A DNA stretch of 64,000 nt. It comes from Silene conica. Taxonomy: Eukaryota > Streptophyta > Magnoliopsida > Caryophyllales > Caryophyllaceae. The notes under the pieces were generated by a model that was not told where the DNA came from, made no database searches, and worked only from the letters and a program-made list of their open reading frames with translations. Positions 43,527 through 57,871 of this stretch are shown here, piece by piece. The DNA lies in contig CM055311.2 of NCBI GenBank assembly GCA_029255685.2, positions 7,755,031 through 7,819,030 of the forward strand, read 5' to 3'. The translations under genes and the position numbers were made by a program. Position 1 is the stretch's first letter. Every line of letters begins with the position of its first letter.

Positions 43527-46281
43527 TGTAATACCCGTAAAATCCGTCAATAAAATAAAATGAGAAATTTATTGATTAAACAAGTATCGCTTAATAAAGA
43601 CACGTAAAACCGTCGCATGCATCGTTTTCCGTAACATAATCGTTGACCAATGCATGTCTAGACATGTGGACCGATGCATGCCTAGACATTTGGCTTATGC
43701 ATTAGGACACTTGTCTAGACATGCAAAGTTCCCTTTCCCTCTTTGTTTCCCCCTTTCCCACACCACTTTCAACCCTCCCACCAGATTTCATTCTTCATTC
43801 TCCCACACAAACAACAAATAAAATAGAGTAAGGAAGAGAGAATAAGGAGAAGAAGAAAGGGGTTGTAAGGAAGGAGGATCTTGCCATTACGTGAAGTTCT
43901 ACACTAAGTAAGCTTATGAACCCTTCAAATCTGTTTGTATAACCTTTTAACATGAATTCACATATCACTTAACATCTAAACTTGAACATATGAATCTACA
44001 ACCATGCATGCAACGGATTCAATCTAGTAAAAACCGTTATTTTGTCAAAAACGTAGCATGCATGTAATAGATCTGAAATCACATGTTAAATTGAGTATTT
44101 TCAGAAAATAAAAATTTGGGACTTTCCTTAAGTTGTTATAAAAACACTCACCTAAAATTAGGACGATTGCATGCACCATCTGTAAATGAAAAATCAAATA
44201 CTACAGCATGTTTTCTGTCTAGTCAAAACACTAGATCTCACTTAATGAGTCATAAAACCATATCTACAAGATGAATCAGTATCTAAATCTTTAGTATGTT
44301 AAACTAGTATGAATGTAGATAATAATGGGACTTGGAATCAACTCGTTTCGATTTGTTAAGAAGGATTTATGATGTAAAACTTTTCATGACTCAGGTTCTG
44401 ACCATTATTTTTAAAACGCGTTTTTAGATCTGATAAACCCATTTTTCAGACAACATGCATGGCTAACAATATGTTGTCGACACATAAAGAAATCCAATAA
44501 AGCCGACCATGAACAAAAATATGATGTTTGGAATTTATTATGATTTTTACAATTTTCTGTTGTGTTCTGGAAAAATGTTTTAATTAGTCTTACTTGTTAA
44601 AAACTTACATTTCCATAAAAGGGTAATTTAGCTATACTTATAAAAATAATCAGTAACCTATCTCTTCACATGTTAAAGTTTAATGAATATAAAGTGTAGT
44701 AGGCTTTCGTTTCGACAAGTTTCGATATGTTAAGAGTATTTACCACCCCGTAACTTTTTAAGACTCGCCTTTGGACCAACTTTGGTAGAATGTAACTTTG
44801 GACCCCGTAAACACGATTTTAGACTCTGACCACTAAGACATTAAAGATGGAGGACTCACTAAGGAACCAAAACCCACTGATATCACCTTAAAACGTTAAG
44901 TAACGAAGGAGATACGACGATTTAAAGTTTCTGTTTCGAATCTGTAAAACCGAGAAGAATAGAGGATATTGCATAATTTATGACAAGTAGCTATGTAATG
45001 ATCGAACATATAAGTAACTATAATTTTAAAAATATATTGTAGAGTCGGGATTCGTAGGGAGGCTCTCTAACCATTAATCGCTCGTAAGGTAAGGGAAACG
45101 CTTATCCGTACAATCTTATTAAACCGTTACGATTTGTTACTATCTTGCATGTTGAGACTTTTGGTTATATTGAATTATTTATATTGGTTGGATGTATTTT
45201 ACAAAATGATTATGGACAAAGATCGGTTTGTTTTGATCTCTTGAAACGAGATTATATTTAATATGGAAAAGAAGTGCTTTATGATTCTAAAAGTTTTGGG
45301 AACCAAAACCGTTTTGCTCTTCTACAAGCTTATTATGAGTTATCAAATTTGAAGGAAATATCTTGGTTATTTTGGAAATGGATTCTCATGTTGGTTTGAA
45401 ACGGTTTTGGTAGAGGGGTAGGTTGTTCCATAATAAGGGACTTCCTATACAGAGCTTCTGATGGGGGTTAGTTGATCGAGACCCCGTCCTCTTATCTTCC
45501 TCTTTGGGGTTGGCCCATAGAGGGGTGTGCACACTCGGGATTCTAGGACAGTTTAGTACATGATTTGGTGAACCTCGTCTTATCCGGTTTAGGGCGAGTG
45601 GATCCTCTTCATACGGCCTCTATCCAAGCATATACCGACGTTGGAAATTGTTGGAAAAAAATGTTTTCTTTGAATTGGAATTATCTTGAAAGGTTGGATA
45701 TGGATTTGAATATTTTGGAACACTTATGTTGTTCTTAATCATTTGAAATTATTTGTTCCCCTTCAATTAACATTGGCAATTCTGAAACTCTGTTTTCAAT
45801 CTTTCGAAACACTTTTGTTACATATTACTTTAACATGTGTTTTAAGTTATGATTTCATATTCCTTTTATTCTTTATTCGGATTGTTACCTTACTCAACAT
45901 TATTGTTGACCCTTTTATTTGTTTTGTCCTTGCTTGGACTTGCGGTGATCACAAATTGTGTGAGCAGATCGTGTGACAGGTACTCGTGGGAATTAGTCGT
46001 GGGTTGCACATGAGAGCGCGCTTAATAGTTTCAATCAAAGACAAATGCTTAAAGACTTTATCTTCCTTTTTGATCGTTGAACTTTATTTTCGCTTCCGCA
46101 AATTTTAAATTTGGTTGTAATCGTAATTTATCCTTTGGATTTTAAATTGCATTAGACAACTACCTATTTTATCTCATGTCTAGGTACTACCACCACATTT
46201 GGTTTAATTGTGACACGCCCATTATCTGAATTTTACTTGAAAACCCTATTTACTAATAAAGAGGATTATGGGGGTGTTACA
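43527..46281 (+). repeat. 5' LTR of the outer chromovirus
   Basis: 2755 bp, from TGTAATACCCGTAAAATCC to GGGGGTGTTACA. It is repeated at 61567 onward. The stem-loop array of the other Tekay element is absent from this LTR. Confidence 0.9.
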
Positions 46282-46284
46282 AAG

Positions 46285-46296
46285 TGGTATCAGAGC
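46285..46296 (+). promoter_or_regulatory. Primer-binding site of the outer chromovirus
   Basis: TGGTATCAGAGC, complementary to initiator-Met tRNA, three bases after the LTR end. Confidence 0.9.
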
Positions 46297-49254
46297 GGGT
46301 TTCCTTCTTGGATAGGTGATTAGATCTTCATATCGCTTCACCCCCCGTACATTAACCGACCATATTAAATATTTGTAAAAGTTTTCAAAAAAAAAATAAT
46401 AGAAAAAAAATAATGTAATATAATAAATGAATAAACGGACTAATCTTATGGAAAAAAAAAAGAAAATTTAATGACGCGGGTGAGTTGTGTGTGGGATTTA
46501 TATGGGACGTATATTGGTATATGTGAATTGTTGGAACAAACTTTGATATTTGAGCACTAAGAATTGAAAGGGGTATGGAATGGAATGAAATAAAGTATGT
46601 TAATATAATGCGAAATGCAATTGATTGTTTATATATTATGGTGTTATAGAATCGAAGTTTAATTGTGATGATAAACAGGACACATACCTTATTGAATTCG
46701 TTGTGATTCATACATGAGATTTTATTTTATAACGTGAGTTATTTTGTGACAATCATCACTACCGGTAATCTATTGAATGACATATTTGTTGGTTATATTT
46801 GGAGGTAAAGCGTAACGACTATAGTTATTTGACGTTGTAGTTTTGCCACTTGGGTTACCGCTGAATATAAGAATGGTGTTACCAATGATATATGATATAG
46901 CTCAACTTGAATGTTTTTGTAGGTATTGGGTATTATAAGGCAGTAGTACAATTATGATCGAAGTATGCTAATATTTCATTTAGAGTTATAAATTGTGTAA
47001 CAAGTATGGATGATAAATGAACCGTATATTTTGGAGATATATAAGATAAGTGAAAGTATAGTAGTTAAGTCGGTGAATTAGTTAAGGTACATTAGTTATA
47101 TGATCAAAGGAATATTGCATCTTATTTAAGAACCTTAGTGTGTGGAGAAGAAAAATCTAAGTTAAGAAAAGGTTTCATATGACAGAAAAGGAAATACCGA
47201 TATTTAGCCGTTGTAAATTTATGGAGATAAGATTTTGATTGAAATGTTTTGATCCATTATATATCAATGATACCATTAGGAAAAATGGAGAACTTAGAGG
47301 ATTTTGTACGAATGAATTCACCTATTTGTGGTTACCGATTTAGAGATCCCAAAAATAGTGAGTTGAAAAAAATGGAAGTTGCATATTGAATTTGTGAATA
47401 TGGAAAAACTAGAGACGTTACAAAGAGTTTGTCATGTGCATAAAAGTTGCGGAATAATAATCTAGCTACTTAGTTGAGGTATCAATGAATTCATTAATGT
47501 TATTATAGTGATAAGAAAAGTATTGAGATTTATAGGTGGATAACTTTTCTTGGAAGGTTATGACAAAAAATGATTCGTTTAACTTGGAGGGTTATTGAAA
47601 ACTATTTGGATGTTTGATGATGATGATGATGTTCTATGGGGATTAGTGGTATAGATAGCATGAGTAGAAACTATTTACTTAAAGGTATAAAAGGAAGGAA
47701 TTAAGGTACTAGGACTTGATCAATTGGAGTGATAGTTACGAATATGAATATTATAGGTGATCATTAGGGCCGGGTCCGAGTTAGTGCAAGGATATTAAGG
47801 TGTAATTTTATCATATTAACTCTGCTTAATGCATTGAGTGGTATTTATGATGTAAGTATGAATGCGTTATCGGGATGTAAATTTTTTTTTTATATATAAG
47901 TTATCAATGTATTTTGTGGAGAACTGCATAGATAAGGCATACACTCCTTTTGCTTTAGTTATGACAAAGAAATTATAGAGGTAAGACATAGCCAATTTTG
48001 GTGGCAACATGACTTTGAGGAAATGAAAAGCTTTGACTAAACAGTAGTGATTCTTACATGATGAGATTAGTTGAGGTAATTAATATTAAGGAGTAGATTT
48101 GAACATTAGTACATATGAGCGGAAAAAACATTAAACCTTTAGGAGGAGTAGCACATTTGACCTAAAGTGATGTAAATGGATTTTATTGGGGATACATTAA
48201 GGAATTAGATTATCAAAAACTTGAAGGAATTCTAGTTAGTGTATTGGACAAGGCAGTATGGATTGATTAACAAGTCATGTGATTATGATCAATTGTGGAC
48301 ATATAATGTAATAATGAAGAGGACTTAGAGGACTTAAAGATTGGTATATATTGATTTCACAAAGGATCAAGTGAAATTAATATATTTGATGAAGTTAAGA
48401 TATGATCTTGGAATACATATTTTTGTTTGCAACTAATGGACATGACCAAGGAAAGTACATCGTGAATAAAACGAAAGATTGATCTAGTATGATATGAATT
48501 GAGCTTATTGAGGAACACTTATTATTTGAGGTAAAAGTTATAAGAATTTCGGAAGCTTTTGTCGTAAATATTGAATACATACTTGTGGTATGTGGGATAT
48601 AAGGTAATAATGTTTAAATAATTTATGCTCGGAAGACTTAGTACCGGTAAGAGTGAATTTTGTGGAAAAAGTTTACTGGCTAATTAGAGATTTAATGTTG
48701 ATGGAAAATGCTAAATTTATCAGAGTATGTATTGGTTTTAATAGGTATTAAGAGGTTTGACATATGTAATGGATTCATGGTTAAGAGATGGAGAAATGAA
48801 TTTTGAAGTTTTCAAATAAGGATCGACTATGGTTGCTAAATTGAATTACTGTTGAGAGACACAGAATGTTATGAGATTTTGGGAATGATAGTACGACGGT
48901 GTAATATGAGATTTAAGTAAAGGGTGACTATAATTTCACGCATATGCGGATTTAGTGACATACCGGCATACCGAAGTAGTTAATAGTATAAGATTATTTG
49001 ACTATTTGAGGCTACATTTATTCCGATTTGAGATAATAGAGAAAAATTTAAGATTTTGGCTTTAAGGAGTTTCTAGCAACGCAATTGGTTGACGGATACT
49101 AATGAACACGTGTTAAGGGTTTGATGATAGATGAAAATGATGAAGGTAGAAGATATAGTTGACTAAAGAGAAACATCGAGCGCTCGCACGTAACTTAGGA
49201 ACGGATAATGACCGATTATTTAATAACAGGTGGAATAAAAAGTGTGGTGGAGAG
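46297..49254 (+). other. Non-coding interior of the outer chromovirus
   Basis: About 3 kb in which I recognise no gag or pol domain and no frame above about 110 codons. The plus strand is purine-rich with far fewer C than G (for example 47641-47700). Either a long-decayed coding region or a large non-autonomous derivative. Confidence 0.5.
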
Positions 49255-49756
49255 TGTCTAGCCCAAAAATCCTCATCGCAATGTTGGGCCATAAGTAGTC
49301 TCAGAAGCAACAGCCCATTACAGAAGCAGACCAGATGCAGGAAAAGAGTCGTTGGACTAGGAGAATGGGTCAAAACCCTAAAGGGATATCCCCCTACATT
49401 CCCTCCTACAAACCAGGACCAGAACAAAATTGGTTACACACAAGTCCGCAGCTATAAAAGGAAAGGCTAGGGCATTTTTTATTCATTCAGTTCACACGTT
49501 GTAAACTTTCTACTTACGCAAACACTTGTACTCATACGAAGCAGCGAAATTACTCGATCATAGTAAAAATATTGGTGGGATTCCGTTCCCCCCTGCGGTT
49601 GTTTCCCTCATTGGGTTTTTCCGCGTCATCAAAAATTCCTGTGTCATTGTTTTATTTCTTAAACTTTTACATTCGTTTGCTACGTTAATCTTTATATTGG
49701 TTGACACTTTGACCCGCATCACATAAACTTGACCCGGTAGAAATTTTACCAAACCA
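49255..49756 (+). repeat. 5' LTR of the Retand-like element
   Basis: 502 bp from TGTCTAGCCCAAAAATCC to TTTTACCAAACCA. It contains a TATA-like CTATAAAAGG at about 49451-49460. Confidence 0.9.
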
Positions 49757-49757
49757 A

Positions 49758-49776
49758 TTTGGCGCCCACCGTGGGG
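49758..49776 (+). promoter_or_regulatory. Primer-binding site of the Retand-like element
   Basis: TTTGGCGCCCACCGTGGGG lies one base after the LTR. It is the GGCGCC-type site of Tat elements, not the initiator-Met type. Confidence 0.85.
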
Positions 49777-49824
49777 CATAGTGCGCATTCCAATATTTAA
49801 AATCGTTATCTCGTCACAACAAGC

Positions 49825-51666
49825 ATGTCTGGGACCAAAGCCAACCCTTCCAGTTCTCAGAGCATGCCAGCCCAGTCCAGTGGGACCAACCCTACTGTGT
49901 CCGTTGGTCTCGCAGGACCACCCCTGGTCGTAAGTCCGACCACAGCCTCAAGGGTTGTGGTCCCATCCAGCAAACCTCCTCAGGTTCCCAGATCACCCCC
50001 TGTGTCCGCTTCCCCAAGGCAGAGTAGAGAGAGCAGCCCTAGCAGGAGTGGAGAAGCCCAGATGCCCGGAGTAGGCCAGCAGCCGCAGGTTCCCCGTACA
50101 GATCCGATGCAGATGGTGGTCCAGGGAATGAGTGCTCTGCAGGAAGCCATAGAGGGCCTGAAGAAGGACAATCTGGACCTGAGAGAGCAGATCGCCACAG
50201 TCGCGCGTCCAGAGCAGCCGTTCAGAATGTTACAACCAGGGCCTGGGCAGACCTTCAATCCCTTCGGGAGAGCGGGGTTGAACCGGCCAATTCCCTAGGA
50301 CATCGTCACCACCCCGAGCAGTGGCCCAGAGATACTGGATCTGGACTCGTCTGTGTTTGGAGCACCGCAGTCCAGACCAATTCAGCCTGCAGGTAATCCT
50401 ACACCTTGTTTTCCCCCTGGGACTGATCCTTTGATTTTTTCAGGTACCCCTCCGTAGCCTACCATCGGGCGAAGGCCAGAGACCTCGGTAGGAGCAGCAC
50501 CCATGAACCGGTCCAGCACTGGAGGGTGGCAAGGAGGAGCATCAGCGCAGTCAGCAGTTGGTTGGTATCCAGGACCAGGCTTCAGTTCATCCGTGGCAGC
50601 CAATCAACCAGCCGCAGGACCTTGGGGATGAGCCCCTCCAGGCTCCTTCCCTCCGCCAATCAACCCGACCTTAGGTCCCTGGGGAGGAGCCCCTCCAGGC
50701 TTCTTCCCTCCGCCAGTCAATCCATTCCCTGGAGCAGGCAGTCTCTAAGACCAGCGCTACCAGGAGTTGAAAGACATGATCACCAAGATACCTGGTATGC
50801 CAAGGCCAATGGAGAAAGCTTCCCAGGACAGCTATGCAGATTCACCATTCATCGACAATATCGCCTTGATCAATGTGTCCAAGGGGTTTGTGTCACCAAC
50901 CATGACACTATATGATGGTACAGCCGACCCCCTGGACCACATAAATCAGTACAAGCAGAAAATGATGGTGGTGACCGCAACCGAAGCACTTAAGGAGGCT
51001 TGCATGTGTAAAGGATTTGGGTCAACCCTGTCAGGAGCAGCCCTGCACTGGTTTGTGGGATTGCCCAATCGCAGCATCTCCTCCTTTGCAGATCTGGTTA
51101 ATGCCTATAATCAGCAGTTTGCTAGCAGCATGAAACCAGAAAAGCAGACCAGCGATCTATACAGAATTGTTCAAGGATTCGAGGAAACCACTCGAGATTA
51201 CCTCACCAGATTCAACAAAGAGAAGGTTGCCATTCCACATTGTGATGTACCCACTGCCATCGAAGCCTTCCGCAGGGGGTTACATCACGATTCAGACCTG
51301 TACAAGCAGTTGACAATGCACCCATGCACTGCCTTTGCTGATGTACAGGCCCATGCAGTTGCAGCCATGAGGCTGGAAGAAGACGCTGCCTCCAGAAGAA
51401 GTACCTATGACACAGAACCTGTGTCCAGGAAAGCACCAGTAGAAAAAAGGAGCGAAAGATCAAAGCCCTACAGCAAGCCAGTGAGCAAAGTATCCGAGAG
51501 CACCGGTGGTAAAAATGATGTAGATCCACCTCCGAAGGTCAGCGAGTATGGCTTTACCACCGGGATGGCTGGCTTGCTGAAGGCCTTAAAAGAACTCAAG
51601 GGAGTCAGGTGGCCAAAGAAGAAAGAGGAGCGACCCAACGACCGCCGTGATGCTAGCAAAAGATGA
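49825..51666 (+). pseudogene. gag: Gag region of the Retand-like element
   Basis: It starts MSGTKANPSSSQS with a long Pro/Ser-rich N-terminal part. Then comes the capsid-like retrotransposon gag domain (DPLDHINQYKQKM, SGAALHWFVGLPNRSISSF, TRDYLTRFNKEK; about 50767-51400) and a basic tail (EKRSERSKPYSK). This is typical Tat gag without an obvious zinc knuckle in the part I can read. The region is interrupted. Confidence 0.8.
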
Positions 51667-51959
51667 GAATTTCATGATGACATAGGTCATACTACGGATG
51701 AATGCTATACCCTCAGGAAGGAGGTCCGATTCCAGTATGACCGAGGCAACTTGGATCATCTGCTCCCAGAGAAGTCCACCAGTGTCAATGCAGCCAGCCA
51801 GGCACAGCCCTCACCAGTTCCTCCTTGCAATAGAATTGTCAATGTCATCACTGGAGGATCAGAGCTGTGTGGGCTCACCTACTCAGCAGCCAAAAGACGT
51901 GTAACTGCAGCTAAGGGAGACAAGCCAGAATCATCATGCAGAATAGCAAGGCAGGACCT

Positions 51960-54900
51960 CCCAGCAGTGACCTTTGACGAAATAGATGCAGAAGTCGTAC
52001 CAGAGTAGCACCATGATGCCCTGATTATCACATTGAACATCGGCAATTGTGAGGTCAGGAAAGTCATGGTGGACACAGGCAGCTCCGTCAACCTGCTAAT
52101 GCTGGATGCACTAAAGAGCATGGGATTTGACGAGAAGGACCTGACAAAGAAAGCTATTCCTCTGGTCGGATTCAGTGGAGAAACAGCGCATACCCTGGGG
52201 GAAATCACCATCCCCACCTACGCCGGAGGGCTGAACAAACAGGTAAGGTACTTAGTTATTGAAGGTCCGTCTACTTACAATGTTATTCTTGGCAGGCCCT
52301 AGATCCACGAAATGCAAGCAATCCCGTCAACGTATCACCAGTGCCTGAAATTTCCTACACCGTGGGGAGTCCAGGAGATACGGGGAGACCAGGAGGAGGC
52401 CAAGGATTGCTACAAAGTAGCTCTCAAAAGGACCACCAGACCACCAGCCGCCAGAGCATAGCAACTACAGCAAATGCACATCGTCCAGGAGGAGTACATC
52501 GAGCCCCAACAGGCAGAAATCGATGAGGTCCGCTTGGATGAGCAGCACCCAGAGAAGACCGTGTTCGTGGGCTCAGAGTGCTCTGGAGATCTGCGCCAGC
52601 AGCTCCTCCAGCTGCTCCGGAAGAATGTAGATTGCTTTGCCTGGTCCCACAAAGACATGATTGGCATAGACCCAGAGATCATAACACACAAGCTCAGCAT
52701 AGACCCAAGATTCAGACCAGTGCAGCAGAGATGCAGGAAATTCGCAGCAGAAAGATACCAGATCAAAAACCAGGAGGTGGATAACCTTCTGGAGGCAGGA
52801 AAGATTAGGGAAGTCAAGTACCCAGAATGGCTATCTAATGTAGTGGTGGTACCAAAAAAGAATGGCAAGTGGAGGGTCTGCGTGGATTTCACAGACCTGA
52901 ATAAAGCCTGTCCCAAGGACCCATTCCCCTTGCCACATATAGATGCTATGGTGGACGCCACTGCAGGCCACGAAATGTTGACTTTCCTAGATGCCTGGAG
53001 CGGGTACAACCAGATCAAAATGGACCCGGCAGACCAAGAGAAGACAACATTCAGGTCCGAAAGAGGCATCTACTGCTACAATGTAATGCCCTTCGGTCTT
53101 AAGAATGCTGGTTTTACATACCAGCGGCTCGTCAATATGATGTTCAAAGACCAGATAGGACGCAATATGGAAGTATACATAGACGATATGGTGGTCAAAT
53201 CCAAGCACGCGGAGCACACCCAGCACCTGGAGGAAACATTCAACACCCTCCGGTAGTACAAGATGAAGCTAAATCCAGCCAAGTGTACCTTAGAAGCCAA
53301 AAGGGATAGAAGCTAAATCCTGGGGTATATGGTAACACAGAGAGGGATAGAAGCCAGTACATAACAGATCCAAGCAGTCCTGCAGCTGGAATCACCCCAG
53401 AAGCCAAAAGATGTGCAGCATCTGACGGGAAGAGTAGCAGCCCTGAGCAGGTTTATCTCCGGATCCTCAGACCGGTGCAGGCTATTCCATGATATCCTCA
53501 GAAAAAGCCAGAAGTTTGATTGGACACCAGAGCACGAAAAGGCATTTCAGGAACTAAAGCAGTACCTGAGTAGCCCACCCCTGCTATCCAAGCCAGAGCA
53601 GGGGGAGGTCCTGCTCCTGTACCTCTCAGTAACTGAAGCAGCAGTAAGTGCAGTTCTGGGCCGACAGCACGAAGGAGCTCAGCACCCGGTGTACTACGTC
53701 AGCAAATCATTACTGCCAGCAGAAGCAAGGTATACCTCACTTGAGAAACTAGTATTGGCATTGGTCACAGCATCCTATAAGCTGCGTCCATACTTTGAGT
53801 CTCACACCATCTCAGTGGTTACCAATCACCCACTCAAGACGGTTATGAGAAAGCCAGAACTATCAGAACGAATGGCTAAATGGTCTGTGCACCTCAGTGG
53901 ATATGATCTCTAGTTTGAACCACGCACAGCCATAAAGTCACAAGCCCTCGCAGACTTCGTCTCCAACTTCAGCCCAACACTCCAGACCCAAGCAGAGCAG
54001 GAAATCCTGCACCTACACCAAGGTGCCAAGCCAGGCACCTGGGAGCTACGAGTAGATGGGGCATCAAACGCTAGAGGGTCAGGAGTTGGGTTGATCCTTA
54101 GATCATCAGAAGGTGACTTGATCACCCAAGCAGTCCGATGTGAGTTCAAAACCACCAACAACGTAGCTGAATATGAAGCTCTGGTCCTAGGGCTACAATT
54201 AGCCCTGGACATGAGGATCAGCTGCATCACTGTATACAGTGATTCACAATTAATTATGAATCACGTCAATGGAGCATACGAAGCAAGAGACCCCACAATG
54301 GTGGCCTACTTGTGTGTGGCAAAAGAGTTAATCGGCAGATTCGCAGAATTCTGCATCCAGCAGGTGCCTCGGGAGAAGAACGCAGAAGCAGATGCACTGG
54401 CAACTCTGGGATCCACCTTCAAACCAGCGGACGTAGCCAATATACCGATCACCCATGTTCTCAAACCAGCCATTCCTGGTCCAGATTCGGACGAGGAAGA
54501 ATTGCATATTTGCAGCAATGACCCAGACCAGGGATTAGAGCAGGATTGGCGAAAGCCATACCTGGACTGGTTGCAACATGATATCCAGCCCAGCAATAAG
54601 AAAGAAGCACGAAGTTTCAGGATGAAGGCCTCTAGGTTCCTACTATATGATGGAACCCTGTTCCGGAAATCATTGGCAGGGCCATATTTGCGCTGCCTGG
54701 ACCAGAAAGAGGCACAGACAGTCTTGCATGACCTCCAAAGCGGTGACTGTGGAAATCATGCAGGGGGAAGAAGCCTGTCCAATAGAGCCCTCAGAATGGG
54801 GTACTTCTGGCCTACAATGCGCAAGGATGCAAAGGAATATGCAAGGAAATGTGACGCCTGTCAAAGGCACGCATCTGTCAGCCATCAACCAGCAGAACCC

Positions 54901-55782
54901 CTGCACCCGGTCAAATCCCCATGGCCTTTTATGAAGTGGGGGATGGACATTGTGGGACCTCTCCCCAGAGCACCAGGAAACAAGATGTACATGCTGGCCA
55001 TGACAGACTACTTCTCTAAATGGATCGAAGTAGAATCATTCACCCAGACCACCGAAGCATAGGTCATCTCTTTTATTAAGCGTAATATATTCACCAGATT
55101 TGGCATACCTTCAGAAATAATATGTGATAATGGTTCCCAATTCATTGGGAAGAAAACCGAGGCTTTCTGCGCTGGGTGGAACGTATCACTCCAGAAGTCT
55201 ACCCCCAGAAACCTCCAGTCCAACGGACAAGCTGAGTCCAGTAATAAAATCATTATTGAAAATATGAAGAAGATACTACAAGAAATGGGAGGGAAATGGG
55301 CAGAGGAGCTACCTCTGGTCCTGTGGGCTGACAGAACTACTCCGAAGGTAGCAACAGGTCAGACCCCCTTCAGCCTTGTCTTCGAAGCAGAAGCGGTAAT
55401 TCCTTATGAAGTCAAAATCCCAACCCACAGGTACGGGTGTATAACTGAGGGCCAGAACCAAGTGGAAATGAATAGTAGCCTGGACACTGTTGATGAACTC
55501 AGAACCAGTGCCTACGTCAGGATGGCCTCATACAAGCAGATGGTGGCTCGGAGTTACAACAAAAATGTCAGGATCAGAACCCTGCAAGTAGGAGATCTGG
55601 TCCTGAGAAAGGTGTTCCAGAACTCCAAAAACCGACAACCCGGAAAATTTGCCTACAACTGGGAGGGTCCATACCAAGTCGAAAGCATAGTTGGTAATGG
55701 GGCCTACAGGCTGATGACAATGGAAGGGGAAATGATACCCAGATCATGGAATATACTTCACTTAAAAAAGTATATCATCTAG
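51960..55782 (+). pseudogene. pol: Pol region of the Retand-like element (PR, RT, RNH, aRNH, INT)
   Basis: Order: aspartic protease with MVDTGSSVNLLML (about 52066); reverse transcriptase with YPEWLSNVVVVPKKNGKWR, CVDFTDLNKACPKDPFPLPH and the catalytic VYIDDMVVKS (about 52480-53250); RNase H (about 53410-53910). Then a second RNase H of archaeal type (FKTTNNVAEYEALVLGL ... VYSDSQLI ... EADALATLGS, about 54040-54420) and integrase (FWPTMRKDAKEYARKCDACQ, KWGMDIVGPLP, CDNGSQF, about 54780-55780). The dual RNase H is diagnostic of the Tat lineage. The region is broken by several interruptions. Confidence 0.85.
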
Positions 55783-56214
55783 AGGTGCCTCCACCAGATC
55801 AGAGCAGTTCCCTTAGACCTCAGGTTCTACTCTGTATAATGTATACTCTGGTCCAGCTTAAATTTTTGTCTTGCTTTATGTTTTTATAACTTAGTATTTG
55901 GTAATTTAAGTCTTGTGATTCAAAACCTTGGCACATTTAATCAATTATCGAGTCTTTTTAAGAGGAAAAATATTTGATCACTTATTTTCTGGACCAGAAT
56001 TTACTTACCCTAGTGGACTGACCTACAGAGGAAATCTGCACTGATCGCAGGAGAACCTAAGTTAAAGCCTGGCACCCCAGTATAGGGATGAGTATCTAAA
56101 CACCAGGCCAGCACACCAAAACAGCGATGGCCAAAACACAAAAGAAACATGCATGTACAAAAGAAAAACGCCAGAAAAGCAACAGATGAAAAAAAAGCCC
56201 CATACAACGGGGAG
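55783..56214. other. Spacer between pol and the antisense gene of the Retand-like element
   Basis: About 430 bp between two convergent gene ends. No motif recognised. Confidence 0.4.
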
Positions 56215-57871
56215 TCATACGATTAAAAGCTGCCCAAGGCAGCTCAAAACGGAATTGTTTTCACTGGTCCACCCGGACCAGCAGCAAAAAGTTACAACCA
56301 TTAAGCCCACGCAGGGGCATCCAAAGTTCAAAAGATAAAATATTAAAACGCCCATATCAGGGCCCAACAGACAAATTTTAACCTGCTCGTCAGGAGTAGG
56401 CCCAGCAGCAGCAACGTCAGCATTGGTGGGGTCAGAGGTCACCTCCTCTCCGGCATCTTGGGACCCCACCCCGCCTTCTTCCCCGTCATCATCGGAGATC
56501 AGATCCATGTTTAACCCCTCGGGAAAGTCAGTGGCAAAGGCCTTCTCCAAAGCAGCTAAGTCCCAGGTGGTGTGGTTACCCTCCTGGAACTCCTTGACAC
56601 ACTTTATCCGGGTCTCAGCAGCAGTAAAAGCAACAACTTCAATTAACGCTCTCTGCAGACCAGCCTTCTTTTGCTCCAGAGCCTCCACCTTCAGCACCAG
56701 ATCTACCTCTGAAGTCAAGGCCCTCTCCAGCTTAGAGTGAGCCGCGGCTAGCTGGTTCTGAGAAGCCTCCTCCTGGGCTTTGAGCATCTCCTAACCAATA
56801 GCCACATCCCGGCGAGAACGCTCAACAGCCTGCCGCAAACTTTCCCTCAAGGCCTCCTCCAAGATCAGCTTCTCTGATATCTCCCGCTCCTTCTTCGCCA
56901 GGGCCTCCTACATCCTTTCCACCTCATGCCTCCTCCTCAGAGCCTCAGATTGAGCCGCCTTCGTACAGTGAAGTTCAGCCAACAGGGCTTCACTCTATCG
57001 CTTGGCACAAAGTGACAGCTCCAGGACCTGGAAATCCAGACCAGGTCAAAAAAAAAAAAAGAAAAAGGAAAAGAGAAAAAGGAAAGCTACCTCAAAGGAA
57101 ACCTCCGCTGTACGTCTGATCAAATCTTTGAAAGGACGAGGTTCCATAATAGAGGCAGAGGCAGGGAAAAGCAGTGAGTCCAAGGCAGGCCAGAGATTAG
57201 TTCTGGACCCACCAAAATCCCCTGGGAGTTCCAAACGCAGAGCAGGAGAAGACGAACCTTCTCTAGAGGATGGCCGAGGCAGTTGCTCTAGTATAGGCTT
57301 AAAGCCAGGAGTAGGAATGGAGGGAGGGATCTCAAGAGGAGACGGATCAACAAAAGAAGTCTCAGGAACAGGCTCCTGGACCAGATCAACAGTGTCAACT
57401 TCAATCGGGGCAGCCTTGGACCCAGCTCCAGCAGGGCTCCCCTCAACAACGTCTATTCTCTTTTTCTTTGAGGACCCCGCGTCCCCAGAAGCTAACCTTT
57501 TCCTACGCAGCTGCATCACCCTGCTTACATCAACTCTGGGCTTGCCTGAAAAGGTAACAACAGAAATCAGAGCAGACTAAGCGCAAACCCACCCAAAGAG
57601 AACAACAATATCGAAAATACCGTACCCTCGTTCTTCACTACCAGAACAGCAGAATCCCGGACCACCATGGAGAACATCCTCTCCTCGGCAGGAAGGTCCA
57701 GGAGCTTGGCCTTCGAAGTAGGGGGATCCGCGGAATCAGGGAGCTTAGCTAGGCTACGCCCTGAGGAAACTAACAAGCTATCAGTAAAAGACAAAAGAAA
57801 ATAGAGCCAGGAAAATCAAAACGCCAGAGCAGAGCCAGTACCTTCCACAGGCTGCCACTCAGCAAAAATAT

